Virus record (IMG/VR): IMGVR_UViG_3300010883_028708 | Location: 1-21,988 of that record | Length of the DNA: 21,988 bases | Direction: 5' to 3' (one strand) | From: a virus | Shown: positions 9,473-15,861 of the stretch, piece by piece | How the letters are laid out: every line of letters starts with the position of its first letter | How positions within the stretch are numbered: the first letter of the stretch is position 1 | Notes under the pieces: model-generated | Seen by the model: only the letters and a program-made list of their open reading frames with translations | Told to the model about the DNA's origin: nothing | The model's database searches: none | Made by a program: the position numbers and the translations under genes

Positions 9473-10341
9473 TCACTCCGGGTTAGCCGGGGTCAAGGGC
9501 CTTAATTCGGCTAAGATCAGGTCAAAGGCTTCTGTCAGGTACTGCGGCAGGGCCATCATCTCCGTCATCGTGGCGTTGCGTGTCCACACCAAGCCGGCCC
9601 ATCCTTCTTGCTCTGTGTGGGCCATACGAAACAGGTTGTAAATCAGGTAGGACCGGGCGTGAATCAGCCGCGCCGGGCACACGTCTTCGAAGATGTATTC
9701 TTCTCCTTCTATGCCTCTGCTGAGATCAACGAGTCGTCCGTCTTGGCCGGCGGGATGCTCGCACTGTTCGGGGATGTGTCCGTACCGGCAGGCGTCGCAT
9801 TTGCGATCAGGGACATATCCAAGCCATCGAACTGCGAGACGAAGTTTTTTGCTTCCTCCTCCGTCAGCCCCGCCATACCGGACAGGGCCTGGTTGATCTC
9901 GATCAGGAGGTTGCTCTTGCGCTGCTCTGTAAACTTTTCCTTGACTTCCTCATCGCTCATGTCGGCGCTGAGCCTCGGCAAGGGCTTCATGGGCATGCGC
10001 ACAAAAATCTCCAGCGGGTCGGTCACTTGGCTGCCGTCAAAGATGAAGTTGCGCCAGTCGCGAGTGTAGTCGACGAGCGTTTTGACCATATGCCAGACTT
10101 CGTCCGACCAGGCCGCCACGACCTTACCGTATTCTTTGTGCTCGATCCACTTCTGGACTTCCGGCGTTTTCTTCCATTCCTCCACCACTTCTTCGCTGAC
10201 TAGTTGACCAGACAGCAGGTGGCCGGCGGTGAGCCGGTATAAATCCAGGGATTGCTGATCTTCATCGGGTAGCTGGCGGTTGCCGCGCCATTGGGGGCGA
10301 TACTCGATATACATGAGTCCGCCCAGTTCCATCTTAGCCAT
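9473..10341 (-). CDS. Tail assembly chaperone, long frameshift form (lambda gpGT-like)
   Basis: A -1 shift at A AAA AAC (9850-9844) joins codons 1-166 of the short form to 123 residues in the -1 frame, ending TAA-independent at TGA 9473, for 289 residues in all. The -1 frame is open from about 9950 to the stop. The extension has CDACRYGHIPEQCEH, a possible metal site (C-x2-C-x8-C-x-H), then GEEYIFEDVCPARLIHARSY and a helical C-terminus (TEMMALPQYLTEAFDLILAE). In lambda, the T domain of gpGT recruits tube subunits while G binds the tape measure; the same role is inferred. The apparent GTG start at 9682 has no SD at useful spacing, so independent translation is unlikely. Confidence 0.78.
9709..10341 (-). 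CDS. Tail assembly chaperone, short form (lambda gpG-like)
   Basis: 210 residues, starting at an ATG with GGAGGAG a few bases upstream. It sits between tube and tape-measure genes, exactly where lambda gpG-type chaperones lie. The N-terminal part is helical and acidic (HLLSGQLVSEEVVEEWKKTP; EVWHMVKTLVDYTRDWRNF). The frame carries a slippery A AAA AAC near codons 164-166, after which the zero-frame tail (to ISAEA, TAG) is short and of low complexity. Coating the tape measure during tail assembly is the known role. Sequence similarity to gpG is not visible to me, as these proteins diverge quickly; the call rests on order, size and the frameshift. Confidence 0.82.
   Translation of the reverse strand: MAKMELGGLMYIEYRPQWRGNRQLPDEDQQSLDLYRLTAGHLLSGQLVSEEVVEEWKKTPEVQKWIEHKEYGKVVAAWSDEVWHMVKTLVDYTRDWRNFIFDGSQVTDPLEIFVRMPMKPLPRLSADMSDEEVKEKFTEQRKSNLLIEINQALSGMAGLTEEEAKNFVSQFDGLDMSLIANATPAGTDTSPNSASIPPAKTDDSLISAEA
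9844..9850 (-). promoter_or_regulatory. -1 ribosomal slippery heptamer A AAA AAC
   Basis: In the zero frame it is read GCA AAA AAC, the canonical X XXY YYZ phase for simultaneous -1 slippage. An SD-like GGAGGAGG (9862-9855) lies 4 nt upstream in the coding frame, as a stimulator could, although E. coli dnaX has about 10 nt. The heptamer sits about 100 nt after the last -1-frame stop codon and 370 nt before its next one. Confidence 0.8.
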
Positions 10342-10458
10342 TTCTCTCCTCCGTTTTGAGAAAGGGGCCGCAGCGACCGGCCAGAGGTCCCGAAATGGGG
10401 CCGGCGCACGGTGCAGGATGCGCCCACCCCCGGGTCCGGCCGCTGCGACGGTGGTCGT
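10342..10458 (-). other. Structured 117-nt intergenic region after the tube gene
   Basis: A stem formed by 10436-10447 and 10369-10380 is 12 bp on the minus-strand RNA, with one G-U pair, and can extend by two more pairs. On the plus strand that pair would be a mismatch. Inside are smaller hairpins such as GGCGCA/TGCGCC. No strong T-run follows, so a simple terminator is unlikely. It may protect or process the tube mRNA, which must be made in large excess of chaperone and tape measure. Confidence 0.6.
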
Positions 10459-11628
10459 TTAGTCCTGCACCAGTTGGATTTCGTTTTCTCCTGAGCCCGA
10501 CCCTAACGCCTTGCCGTTGAGGGGCCAGGTGGCCGGTCCCGAGTCGCCGATGTCGCGAGCGGCCGGGTCGATCTCACAGGTGTCCATGTTGATGGTAAAG
10601 CGATCCGTCGCGGTCGTCCCCAATTTGATCTGAAGATCTTTGGACACCTTGCGGTGGGCGTGCGACATGAGGTAGGTCTCGTCGCGGCGGACAAACAGCT
10701 CCAGGTTAAAGTCCACCCGCCCCTCGGGTAGCTTTTGCTGGGTGATGTCGTCGGGGCCGGTATGGCCGGAAGATTGGTTCATCAGCTCCAGACCGGTGTT
10801 GATCACGACCGAGCCGCGGATGACCTTCACCGTGGTCGAGCCGCCGTCCAACGACACGGTACAATTCGTGCCGTACTTGGCATTGCCGATAAATGTGGCG
10901 GCCGGGATGTGGGGGCGCACGATGTCGTTGTCCGACCAGGTAAAGGTGCTTTCCAAAGTCAGCGTCTCGGTGGAGTGATTGGGATCGGCGTTGATCTGGA
11001 TACCGGCGCCCGAGTAGTCCTCTGAGCCGATCTGGATCAGGCCCCACTGGGTGAAAAAGTCGGCGTCGTCAACTACCAACGAAGAAGCAGCCACCCCAGC
11101 GCCGTCGGCCAAGGTGTAGCCGGCTTCGATGTTGAAGACGCCTTCGCCGGCAAACTCGAAGATGAGATAATCGTCCGAGCTCCAGCTAATCGTCAGCGTC
11201 TTAACAATGCAGGTGGTCAACCCTTCCAGCAGGCCGGCATCTTCCATCAACCGATACAAGGTGCCGTGCAGCCCCGTCAGATCTTTCAACAGCGAGTAGG
11301 TCACCGACGTGCCGCCCACGATCGTTTCCGTGCCGAAGGCGTGCTTGAGCAGGGTGCCGATGTCCGGCGGCGTGCCCAGGGTGCCCGACGGCCGCACGAT
11401 GCAGCGCAGCGACCAGGGCTGGACCGGGCGGCGGCCCTCCACTCTTTCCATCAGTGAATTTGTGGCCCGCTTTTCGGGTACGGGGACGCGCGCGCGCTCC
11501 TGACCGATGGTGATCCCCATATGGCGAAAGCCGTCGGTGGCGGCCGGCTTGACGGCCGTGTCGAAGGTCGATTCGGGGACAAAATAACCTTCCTCTTCCT
11601 GCCCCAATACATGCGTGTCTACTGCCAT
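10459..11628 (-). CDS. Major tail tube protein
   Basis: 389 residues, mostly beta-strand by pattern, opening with MAVDTHVLGQEEEGYFVPES. This 'G.e...g......' opening is common in tube proteins. Two beta-rich halves are separated near residues 165-225. The segment CIVKTLTISWSSDDYLIFEFAGEG is characteristic of tube proteins: an inner-sheet strand followed by 'v...G'. SLDGGSTTVKVIRGSVVINTG resembles the equivalent in a second copy. Hexamers stack to make the tail. No sheath gene is present next to it, so a non-contractile tail is inferred. The ATG has AAAGGAGATACACC upstream, a very strong site. It lies directly before the chaperone frameshift pair and tape measure. Confidence 0.85.
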   Translation of the reverse strand: MAVDTHVLGQEEEGYFVPESTFDTAVKPAATDGFRHMGITIGQERARVPVPEKRATNSLMERVEGRRPVQPWSLRCIVRPSGTLGTPPDIGTLLKHAFGTETIVGGTSVTYSLLKDLTGLHGTLYRLMEDAGLLEGLTTCIVKTLTISWSSDDYLIFEFAGEGVFNIEAGYTLADGAGVAASSLVVDDADFFTQWGLIQIGSEDYSGAGIQINADPNHSTETLTLESTFTWSDNDIVRPHIPAATFIGNAKYGTNCTVSLDGGSTTVKVIRGSVVINTGLELMNQSSGHTGPDDITQQKLPEGRVDFNLELFVRRDETYLMSHAHRKVSKDLQIKLGTTATDRFTINMDTCEIDPAARDIGDSGPATWPLNGKALGSGSGENEIQLVQD

Positions 11629-11640
11629 GGTGTATCTCCT

Positions 11641-12165
11641 TTAGGATGAAACGAGCACCTCCAGCAGGAGGGTGCCGTCTTTGAAAAACAGCTCTTGTTG
11701 GCCTTCGGGGCCTTTGGGCATCTTGACCGGGTCGTAGGGCACATCCCGCACCAGGACCTGGCTGGCCTGCGGCACACTATCGACGATGAGCTGGTAATTA
11801 TTTTCCAGTACGATCTCGATGCCTTCCAGGGTCCGTTGCAGCTTCTTGGTGGCCAGCTCGGACGAGGTCAGGCTGCGCCCCAGGTAGGTCTTCATACCTT
11901 TCAGGCTTTCAACGAAGAGGCGCAGACGGATAAAGTGCCGGCGGATGCCTTCTGCATTTTCTTTGGGCACGCTGCGCAGGGCCTCAATCACACAAGCCGG
12001 CCGGTTGTAGGGCCTCGTCTGGGCTGCCTCATAGAATTTCTTGATGTTGTCTAAAGCGATCCCATCCGCATACGCCGTCTGCAACGCCGTCAGTTGGGTC
12101 GGTAGATCGTCGCCGATCACACGAATCAACGCGTTGATTTGGACTTCGGGGTTGCGGTTGGACAT
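11641..12165 (-). CDS. Probable tail terminator or neck protein (174 aa)
   Basis: Starts at ATG with AGAAGG about 9 nt upstream inside the previous gene's end. The sequence is largely helical (ITRVIGDDLP-like start; FIRLRLFVESLKGMKTYLGR; ATKKLQRTLEGIEIVLENNY), ending in beta strands (QLIVDSVPQASQVLVRDVPYD, ELFFKDGTLLLEVLVSS). Its position after the virion-morphogenesis gene and directly before the tube gene is where lambda gpU/HK97 gp10-type tail terminators are found. I see no family motif, so this is context-based. Confidence 0.55.
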   Translation of the reverse strand: MSNRNPEVQINALIRVIGDDLPTQLTALQTAYADGIALDNIKKFYEAAQTRPYNRPACVIEALRSVPKENAEGIRRHFIRLRLFVESLKGMKTYLGRSLTSSELATKKLQRTLEGIEIVLENNYQLIVDSVPQASQVLVRDVPYDPVKMPKGPEGQQELFFKDGTLLLEVLVSS

Positions 12166-12171
12166 CGGTGG

Positions 12172-12663
12172 CTACCTTCTATTCTCGTTGACCAGTTCGA
12201 CAATGTGCTCGGCTTCGGCCCGGGCCACATCTACGGCGACCGGGTCGCCCGATTCGACCTGCCACACCGGCCGGGCGGGCATACGGTCTGTGCCTAGTTG
12301 GTGAAAGATCACCTTTTCGTCGGAGACCTCGATCACCATCTGGCTGCCGCTGAGACCGCTCTGCCCGTGAGTGAGGGAGAAGAGCGGATGGCGGAAGTCG
12401 GTCAGCGCGTCTTTCATGTCCCCTTGGTCCACCAGGATCTGACCCCGGCCCTGCTTTCGGGCTAGGGTCGCCGCCTGCAGGGCCGCCCACGGGCTTCCAT
12501 ACGCCGCCCCTTCCGTATCAAACGCTTCCTCTATACGCTCGGCCACCCGCCGCGCCACGCGCTCGGCCACGACCCGCCGACTTAAACCGGTGGCGGCGCC
12601 CCGTCCCAATCGCAAGAAGAGGCGATCAACGAGGGTCAGGCCTTGGGTGCCCAGGCGAAACAT
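12172..12663 (-). CDS. Virion morphogenesis/tail completion protein (Mu gpG/P2 gpS type)
   Basis: 163 residues with the signature of the phage virion morphogenesis family. An N-terminal helical segment, Arg-rich (RVARRVAERIEEAFDTEG, about 36-52), leads to SPWAALQAATLARKQGRG (57-74), ILVDQGDMKDAL (76-87) and FHQLGTDRMPARPVW (120-134). The last corresponds to the family's 'YA..HQ.G....PaRPF' end. Such proteins cap or join the tail at the neck. The start overlaps the upstream stop (TAATG). Ends in TAG, and that TAG is in frame with the next gene, though the next gene has its own AGAAGG site. Confidence 0.78.
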   Translation of the reverse strand: MFRLGTQGLTLVDRLFLRLGRGAATGLSRRVVAERVARRVAERIEEAFDTEGAAYGSPWAALQAATLARKQGRGQILVDQGDMKDALTDFRHPLFSLTHGQSGLSGSQMVIEVSDEKVIFHQLGTDRMPARPVWQVESGDPVAVDVARAEAEHIVELVNENRR

Positions 12664-13325
12664 TACTTGCTCTTTGCCGTCCCTTTGGAAGCAGCCTCTT
12701 CTTTCTCCGCCGCGCCTTCTTCCTTCTTCGCTGGCTTGGCCGCGTCCTGCTGTGCCAAAAAGGCGGCGGCCTGTTCTTCTTCTCGGCGGGCCTTCTCTTC
12801 GGGCTGGTGTTTTTCAGGCAACTCAGGGATCACCACATCGCCCTCCTTGGGAAGGTGTTGGTCCGGCTGTGCCAGAAATGCTTTGAAGGCACTCGAATAC
12901 CCTTTCTCGGGCAGCTCGACCTGGCCCGGCTCAGCAAAAAAGGCGGTCAATAGGTCGGCTTGCTCCACCAGGTGGGCCACCGCTTCGGCCGAGATTTCCC
13001 CCACCGCTCTTAACGTGGGAACCTCTCTTGACGGGATGGGAAAGACCCGTTCCGACTTTTCCTGCAAGGCGGTCTGGATTAAGGCAAAGACGGCGCGGAT
13101 GAGGTGCTGGGCCTTCTCCTGCGACATCTGCCCCTCGTAGCGGGCCTGCCGCCGGGCCTGCTCGGCCTGGTCTTCGGCGGCATCGCTGGCCGGCTTACCC
13201 GTATAGGGAGCGATACGCTCGGGAAACCGCGCCCCCAGCCGCTGCTGGATGTCGGCCACCCGGCAATAGCCGTCGACGCCCAGAGAGATTGGGGGCAACG
13301 GCTGGATCTCTTGTACTTCGGCCAT
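12663..13325 (-). CDS. Head-tail connector/adaptor-like protein B with charged C-tail (220 aa)
   Basis: The N-terminus ISLGVDGYCRVADIQQRLG mirrors the 159-aa protein's LNDDGYCEIADIERR. It is followed by a similar helix (HLIRAVFALIQTALQEK) and a PIP strand (VFPIPSREVPTLRAVGEISA). An insertion of about 30 residues lies between the opening and the helix. The last 50 residues are almost all Lys, Glu and Ala, probably a disordered tail or charged helix. ATG preceded by AAGGAG. The stop overlaps the next start as TAATG. Taken as a paralogue of the other adaptor-like protein; one may be the adaptor and the other a stopper or accessory ring. Confidence 0.6.
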   Translation of the reverse strand: MAEVQEIQPLPPISLGVDGYCRVADIQQRLGARFPERIAPYTGKPASDAAEDQAEQARRQARYEGQMSQEKAQHLIRAVFALIQTALQEKSERVFPIPSREVPTLRAVGEISAEAVAHLVEQADLLTAFFAEPGQVELPEKGYSSAFKAFLAQPDQHLPKEGDVVIPELPEKHQPEEKARREEEQAAAFLAQQDAAKPAKKEEGAAEKEEAASKGTAKSK

Positions 13326-13335
13326 GATATACTCC

Positions 13336-13623
13336 TTATGAAGTGACGATCGTCAGGTCTTTGTTCGGCAAGATGAGCTGGCTATTTTCATACGCCGCCA
13401 ACTGCGCCTTTAGGGCGGCGACCTGCTCATCTATCTTGTTCGCCGTGCTGTAGAGTGCCCGACCTAGAATCCGTTGGGTCTCGCACCGATTATCTGGCCC
13501 CTCTATAAACAGGTTCTCCCGGCCGTCCGGCAGCATCTCGACGGTAACGACCACCTTCAAGATTTCACCTGCGGCCATTGGCCGTTTGGGTTTGCTCTTT
13601 GTTTGCTTGTTGCTGGCCACCAT
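13336..13623 (-). CDS. Small unknown protein between the two adaptor-like genes (95 aa)
   Basis: The ATG at 13623 is preceded by GGAGG at 5-nt spacing; an ATG 4 nt earlier is too close to that site. The N-terminus is a basic Lys/Gln/Thr stretch (SNKQTKSKPKRP), perhaps nucleic-acid contacting. It is followed by beta strands (GEILKVVVTVEMLPDGREN) and a helix (ANKIDEQVAALKAQLAAYEN) with coiled-coil character. A second possible start at Met16 would remove the basic tail. No family recognised; a neck or head-completion role is suggested only by its neighbours. Confidence 0.68.
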   Translation of the reverse strand: MVASNKQTKSKPKRPMAAGEILKVVVTVEMLPDGRENLFIEGPDNRCETQRILGRALYSTANKIDEQVAALKAQLAAYENSQLILPNKDLTIVTS

Positions 13624-13649
13624 ACATTCCTCCGTTTAGATGTGTGGTA

Positions 13650-14129
13650 TTACCAGACCGTATCTCGGTCAAAGGTGGGGGCCTGCTCCACCCCATCGCT
13701 ATCAGGGTTGAACACCCCTTCCGGCTGCTGCTCGGCGTGCGACAGCGCTGTGCTATCCGTCTTGGTCGCATCCGGCAGGTCGAGCTTACGTTCGCTGACC
13801 TGCTTGATGAACAAATCGAAGGCCTCCATCCAGGCTTTAGTTCTAGGCGAGACCTGCTGCACCCCCGGTAACGAATTTTCCGCATCTGCCGCCGCCCCCT
13901 TGGAATTGAGGCTCCTGAGCAGGCGTGACGAGCGCACCGCCGTGGTGGGGATCGGCACACTATAGCCGATATTCTTCAGCGCGGCGTTGAGCAGGTCGGC
14001 TCGCTCCTTGATAAATTCCTCCACGTCCGCCTCGCTGAGCGACAAATCGGCATCGGAATAATCCTGCTGGGTCCGCCGCTCTATATCGGCGATCTCGCAA
14101 TAGCCGTCATCGTTTAGGGTGATGGCCAT
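13650..14129 (-). CDS. Head-tail connector/adaptor-like protein A (159 aa)
   Basis: Starts MAITLNDDGYCEIADIERRT. This N-terminal 'Y-x-x-x-x-D-I/L' opening is typical of phage adaptor proteins of the Mu gp36/HK97 gp6 type, which form a ring below the portal. A helix (EEFIKERADLLNAALKNIGY) then a PIPT strand agree with the family layout. The C-terminal about 60 residues are less ordered. It shares the opening with the 220-aa gene two loci downstream, so the pair look like diverged duplicates. ATG preceded by AAGGA. The call is from short motifs and position between capsid and tail-completion genes. Confidence 0.6.
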   Translation of the reverse strand: MAITLNDDGYCEIADIERRTQQDYSDADLSLSEADVEEFIKERADLLNAALKNIGYSVPIPTTAVRSSRLLRSLNSKGAAADAENSLPGVQQVSPRTKAWMEAFDLFIKQVSERKLDLPDATKTDSTALSHAEQQPEGVFNPDSDGVEQAPTFDRDTVW

Positions 14130-14259
14130 GGCGTTCCTTGCCTTTCCGGTTGTCCTCCGTCTCGGGCGCGATCAGGCGCGCGCCACCAGGAGCAATCAGG
14201 CGGAGCGCGCGGCGATCCCTAACCGCGCGCTCTTGGTGTGGTTGTGTGCACCGGTTCAT
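14107..14259 (-). CDS. Possible small ORF in the head-neck gap (50 aa)
   Basis: A short frame starts at an ATG (14259) with AAAGG 7 nt upstream, at the end of the preceding gene. It runs 50 codons to TGA at 14107, overlapping the next gene's start out of frame. The product is very Arg/Pro-rich and has a short internal repeat, RLIAPGGARLIAPE. The DNA also contains a perfect 10-bp inverted repeat, so the ORF could be incidental to a structured RNA. Without it the 140-nt gap would be the second-largest in the window. Low confidence. Confidence 0.3.
   Translation of the reverse strand: MNRCTQPHQERAVRDRRALRLIAPGGARLIAPETEDNRKGKERHGHHPKR
14203..14232. repeat. Perfect 10-bp inverted repeat in head-neck gap
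   Basis: GAGCGCGCGG (14203-14212) and CCGCGCGCTC (14223-14232) are exact reverse complements around a 10-nt loop. No T-run follows on either strand, so it is not a canonical terminator. Further GC-rich self-complementary sequence (GGCGCG/CGCGCC) lies at 14164-14183. It could stabilise or process the mRNA between head and neck genes. Confidence 0.6.
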
Positions 14260-14269
14260 AAGCATGCCT

Positions 14270-15148
14270 TTACGCCGCCAGGAGGTAGGCTTCTAGGATC
14301 AGACCGCAGTCGGCAAATTCGGTCGTGCCATCCTCCTGGACTAACATCAGCGCCAACTCGTCGCCGACGCTGGCGCTCAGCGTCATAGTGGCATCCCGGT
14401 CCATCACATCGCCCTTGGTCCAGGTAAACACGGCAAAGGTGCCCGCCGTGACGTTGACCAGCAGAAACACCGAATCGTTGTTGGTCGCCGAAGCGGTGGT
14501 GGCATGGGCTTGTACGCCGCGGATCTCACAGTCAAAGGGCATGCGGATACCGCTGCCGGCATTCAGCTCGAGGATCCACACCTGTGCCGCCGTGGGGGTG
14601 GTAGTGAAGTCGCCCACGGCGCAGCGGGCGCGCACCCACCAGGCGGACTGGCTGTTGACGGTGGTCTGGGCCCAGCCGGACGGCGGGTTAAAGGTGACGA
14701 AGTAGGTACCGGTCCCGGCGGTAAAGCCGGTAGACGAATCGGTAAATTGCGCCGTCTCCAACGAGACCCAGGCGGCGCCATTCCAGTACTCCCAGGTGAT
14801 AGCGGCTGCGCCGCCCCCCGTCGAGACCCCGGCGGCGGTCATATCGATCTGGATGCCGCAGAATTTGCCGGTCTGGCCGAAGTAATAGGCGTCGTTGATC
14901 ACCTCGGTGGCCGGCATGAGCGTCACGTCGCCGCCGGTGCCCTCGTTGGCCGGGGTCGTCTCGTCGGTGAATACCCCGCCGTCATCGGCAAAGGCATAGT
15001 CGATGGCCTGGGGCGTGAGACTGCCTATCAGCACGCCATCGACGGCCGCGCCGCCGCGGTGGTTCAACGTGGCCGGTAGACTCATCGGAATAGGAATAGT
15101 GACCCCTTGCAGATCTTCAATCAGCGTGCGGCCTCTTAGTTTGTTCAT
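14270..15148 (-). CDS. Putative head fibre or decoration protein with 'YWNGAAWV' module (292 aa)
   Basis: Start ATG preceded by TAAGGAGATACTCC, one of the best ribosome sites here, suggesting high expression. Residues about 80-200 contain a beta-sandwich-like module. Its signature is ITWEYWNGAAWVSLE, then GTYFVTFNPPSGWAQTTVNS and SAWWVRARCAVGD. Similar 'YWNG..W..L' modules occur in phage surface and baseplate proteins. The C-terminal about 80 residues (SGIRMPFDCEIRGVQAHATT to the end) are another beta-rich unit resembling head-fibre or trimeric receptor-like domains. Lying between capsid and neck genes, it is more likely on the head than on the tail. The module likeness is from memory and not specific. 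Confidence 0.7.
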   Translation of the reverse strand: MNKLRGRTLIEDLQGVTIPIPMSLPATLNHRGGAAVDGVLIGSLTPQAIDYAFADDGGVFTDETTPANEGTGGDVTLMPATEVINDAYYFGQTGKFCGIQIDMTAAGVSTGGGAAAITWEYWNGAAWVSLETAQFTDSSTGFTAGTGTYFVTFNPPSGWAQTTVNSQSAWWVRARCAVGDFTTTPTAAQVWILELNAGSGIRMPFDCEIRGVQAHATTASATNNDSVFLLVNVTAGTFAVFTWTKGDVMDRDATMTLSASVGDELALMLVQEDGTTEFADCGLILEAYLLAA

Positions 15149-15177
15149 GGAGTATCTCCTTACACGTTTCTGAGCCG

Positions 15178-15462
15178 TTAGGCCGGCTCTTTAGACCAGA
15201 CGATTTCGATAACGGGGGCGGTGCCGGTCACGGTAGCATAGACGGCCGTGTCGAAGTAGGCCCCCTTGGGAAACGAGCGGGTCGTCTGGCCGTTGGCCCC
15301 TGCCCGAGCGCCCAGCAGACGCGTGCCGCCCGAGGTGGCCTGGTTGGCCAACTCCACGGTGGCCACATCGGCGCCGGCCTCGACGTAGATCTCGTAGACG
15401 TAGGCCGGGCCGGCGCTGACGGGGGCGCTGGCCGCAATGGATAGAGGTTGGGCGGCCGGCAT
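15178..15462 (-). CDS. Small beta-rich protein, possible head decoration (94 aa)
   Basis: 94 residues, starting at an ATG that overlaps the upstream stop (TAATG). Alternating hydrophobic strands (AYVYEIYVEAGADVATVELA, APVIEIVWSKEPA) and many Gly/Thr/Ala suggest a small beta-sandwich with an Ala-rich N-terminus. No motif recognised. Position among head genes suggests a decoration or head-fibre part. The tight coupling to the gene before and the SD-preceded gene after it support real coding. Confidence 0.68.
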   Translation of the reverse strand: MPAAQPLSIAASAPVSAGPAYVYEIYVEAGADVATVELANQATSGGTRLLGARAGANGQTTRSFPKGAYFDTAVYATVTGTAPVIEIVWSKEPA

Positions 15463-15821
15463 TACTTACCCTTTGACGGGGTGGACGAAGAAGCGGCATC
15501 CGGTGCAGCTCCCTCTTCTTTGGGCGGCGGGGACGGAGGACCAACCGGTGCCTGAGCTAAGGCCTCGACTTCCCCCCCGACGGTGCCTTGCGCCATGGCC
15601 TGGCCGGTGTGGGCTTCCCCGTCGACACTTTCCTCGTCGCCCAAAGAGCGCGTAGGCGGGGCCGGTCGGGCCGGCTGATCGGGGATATGCAATACACCCG
15701 CCGTCAGCAGGGTCTCCAGCTGCCCTTCTTCGGCGCGCGTGGCGGGAAACTGGGTATTGGGCTCGTAGACGGTACCGTTGTGTTGCAGCCGGGTCACGGT
15801 GATGTAGGTTTTCTTTGCCAT
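15462..15821 (-). CDS. Small phage protein with Pro/Ala-rich tail (119 aa)
   Basis: The first about 50 residues form a compact beta-rich module (KTYITVTRLQHNGTVYEPN, then EEGQLETLLTAGVLHI) of a kind often found after major capsid genes. It resembles small SH3-like or KOW-like modules that end in a 'leu-leu-x-aGvl' helix. The remaining 70 are low-complexity, rich in Pro, Ala, Gly and Glu, and end in a basic GK. ATG with AAGGA upstream. The stop overlaps the next start as TAATG, so the two are coupled. A head or neck accessory role fits position, but I do not recognise a function. Confidence 0.75.
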   Translation of the reverse strand: MAKKTYITVTRLQHNGTVYEPNTQFPATRAEEGQLETLLTAGVLHIPDQPARPAPPTRSLGDEESVDGEAHTGQAMAQGTVGGEVEALAQAPVGPPSPPPKEEGAAPDAASSSTPSKGK

Positions 15822-15861
15822 GAGGCTTTTTCCTTAAAAGGGGTTGAGTGGATTAGGGGAT

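Noticed and set aside
9473-9682. Separate 69-residue gene starting at GTG 9682
   Set aside because: The frame extends upstream with sensible sequence to the slippery site, and the only AAGGAG is about 20 nt away from the GTG. A frameshift product explains it better.
10369-10447. Intrinsic terminator after the tube gene
   Set aside because: The stem is strong, but it is followed only by CCCCTTTCTC rather than a T-run, and essential tail genes lie downstream.
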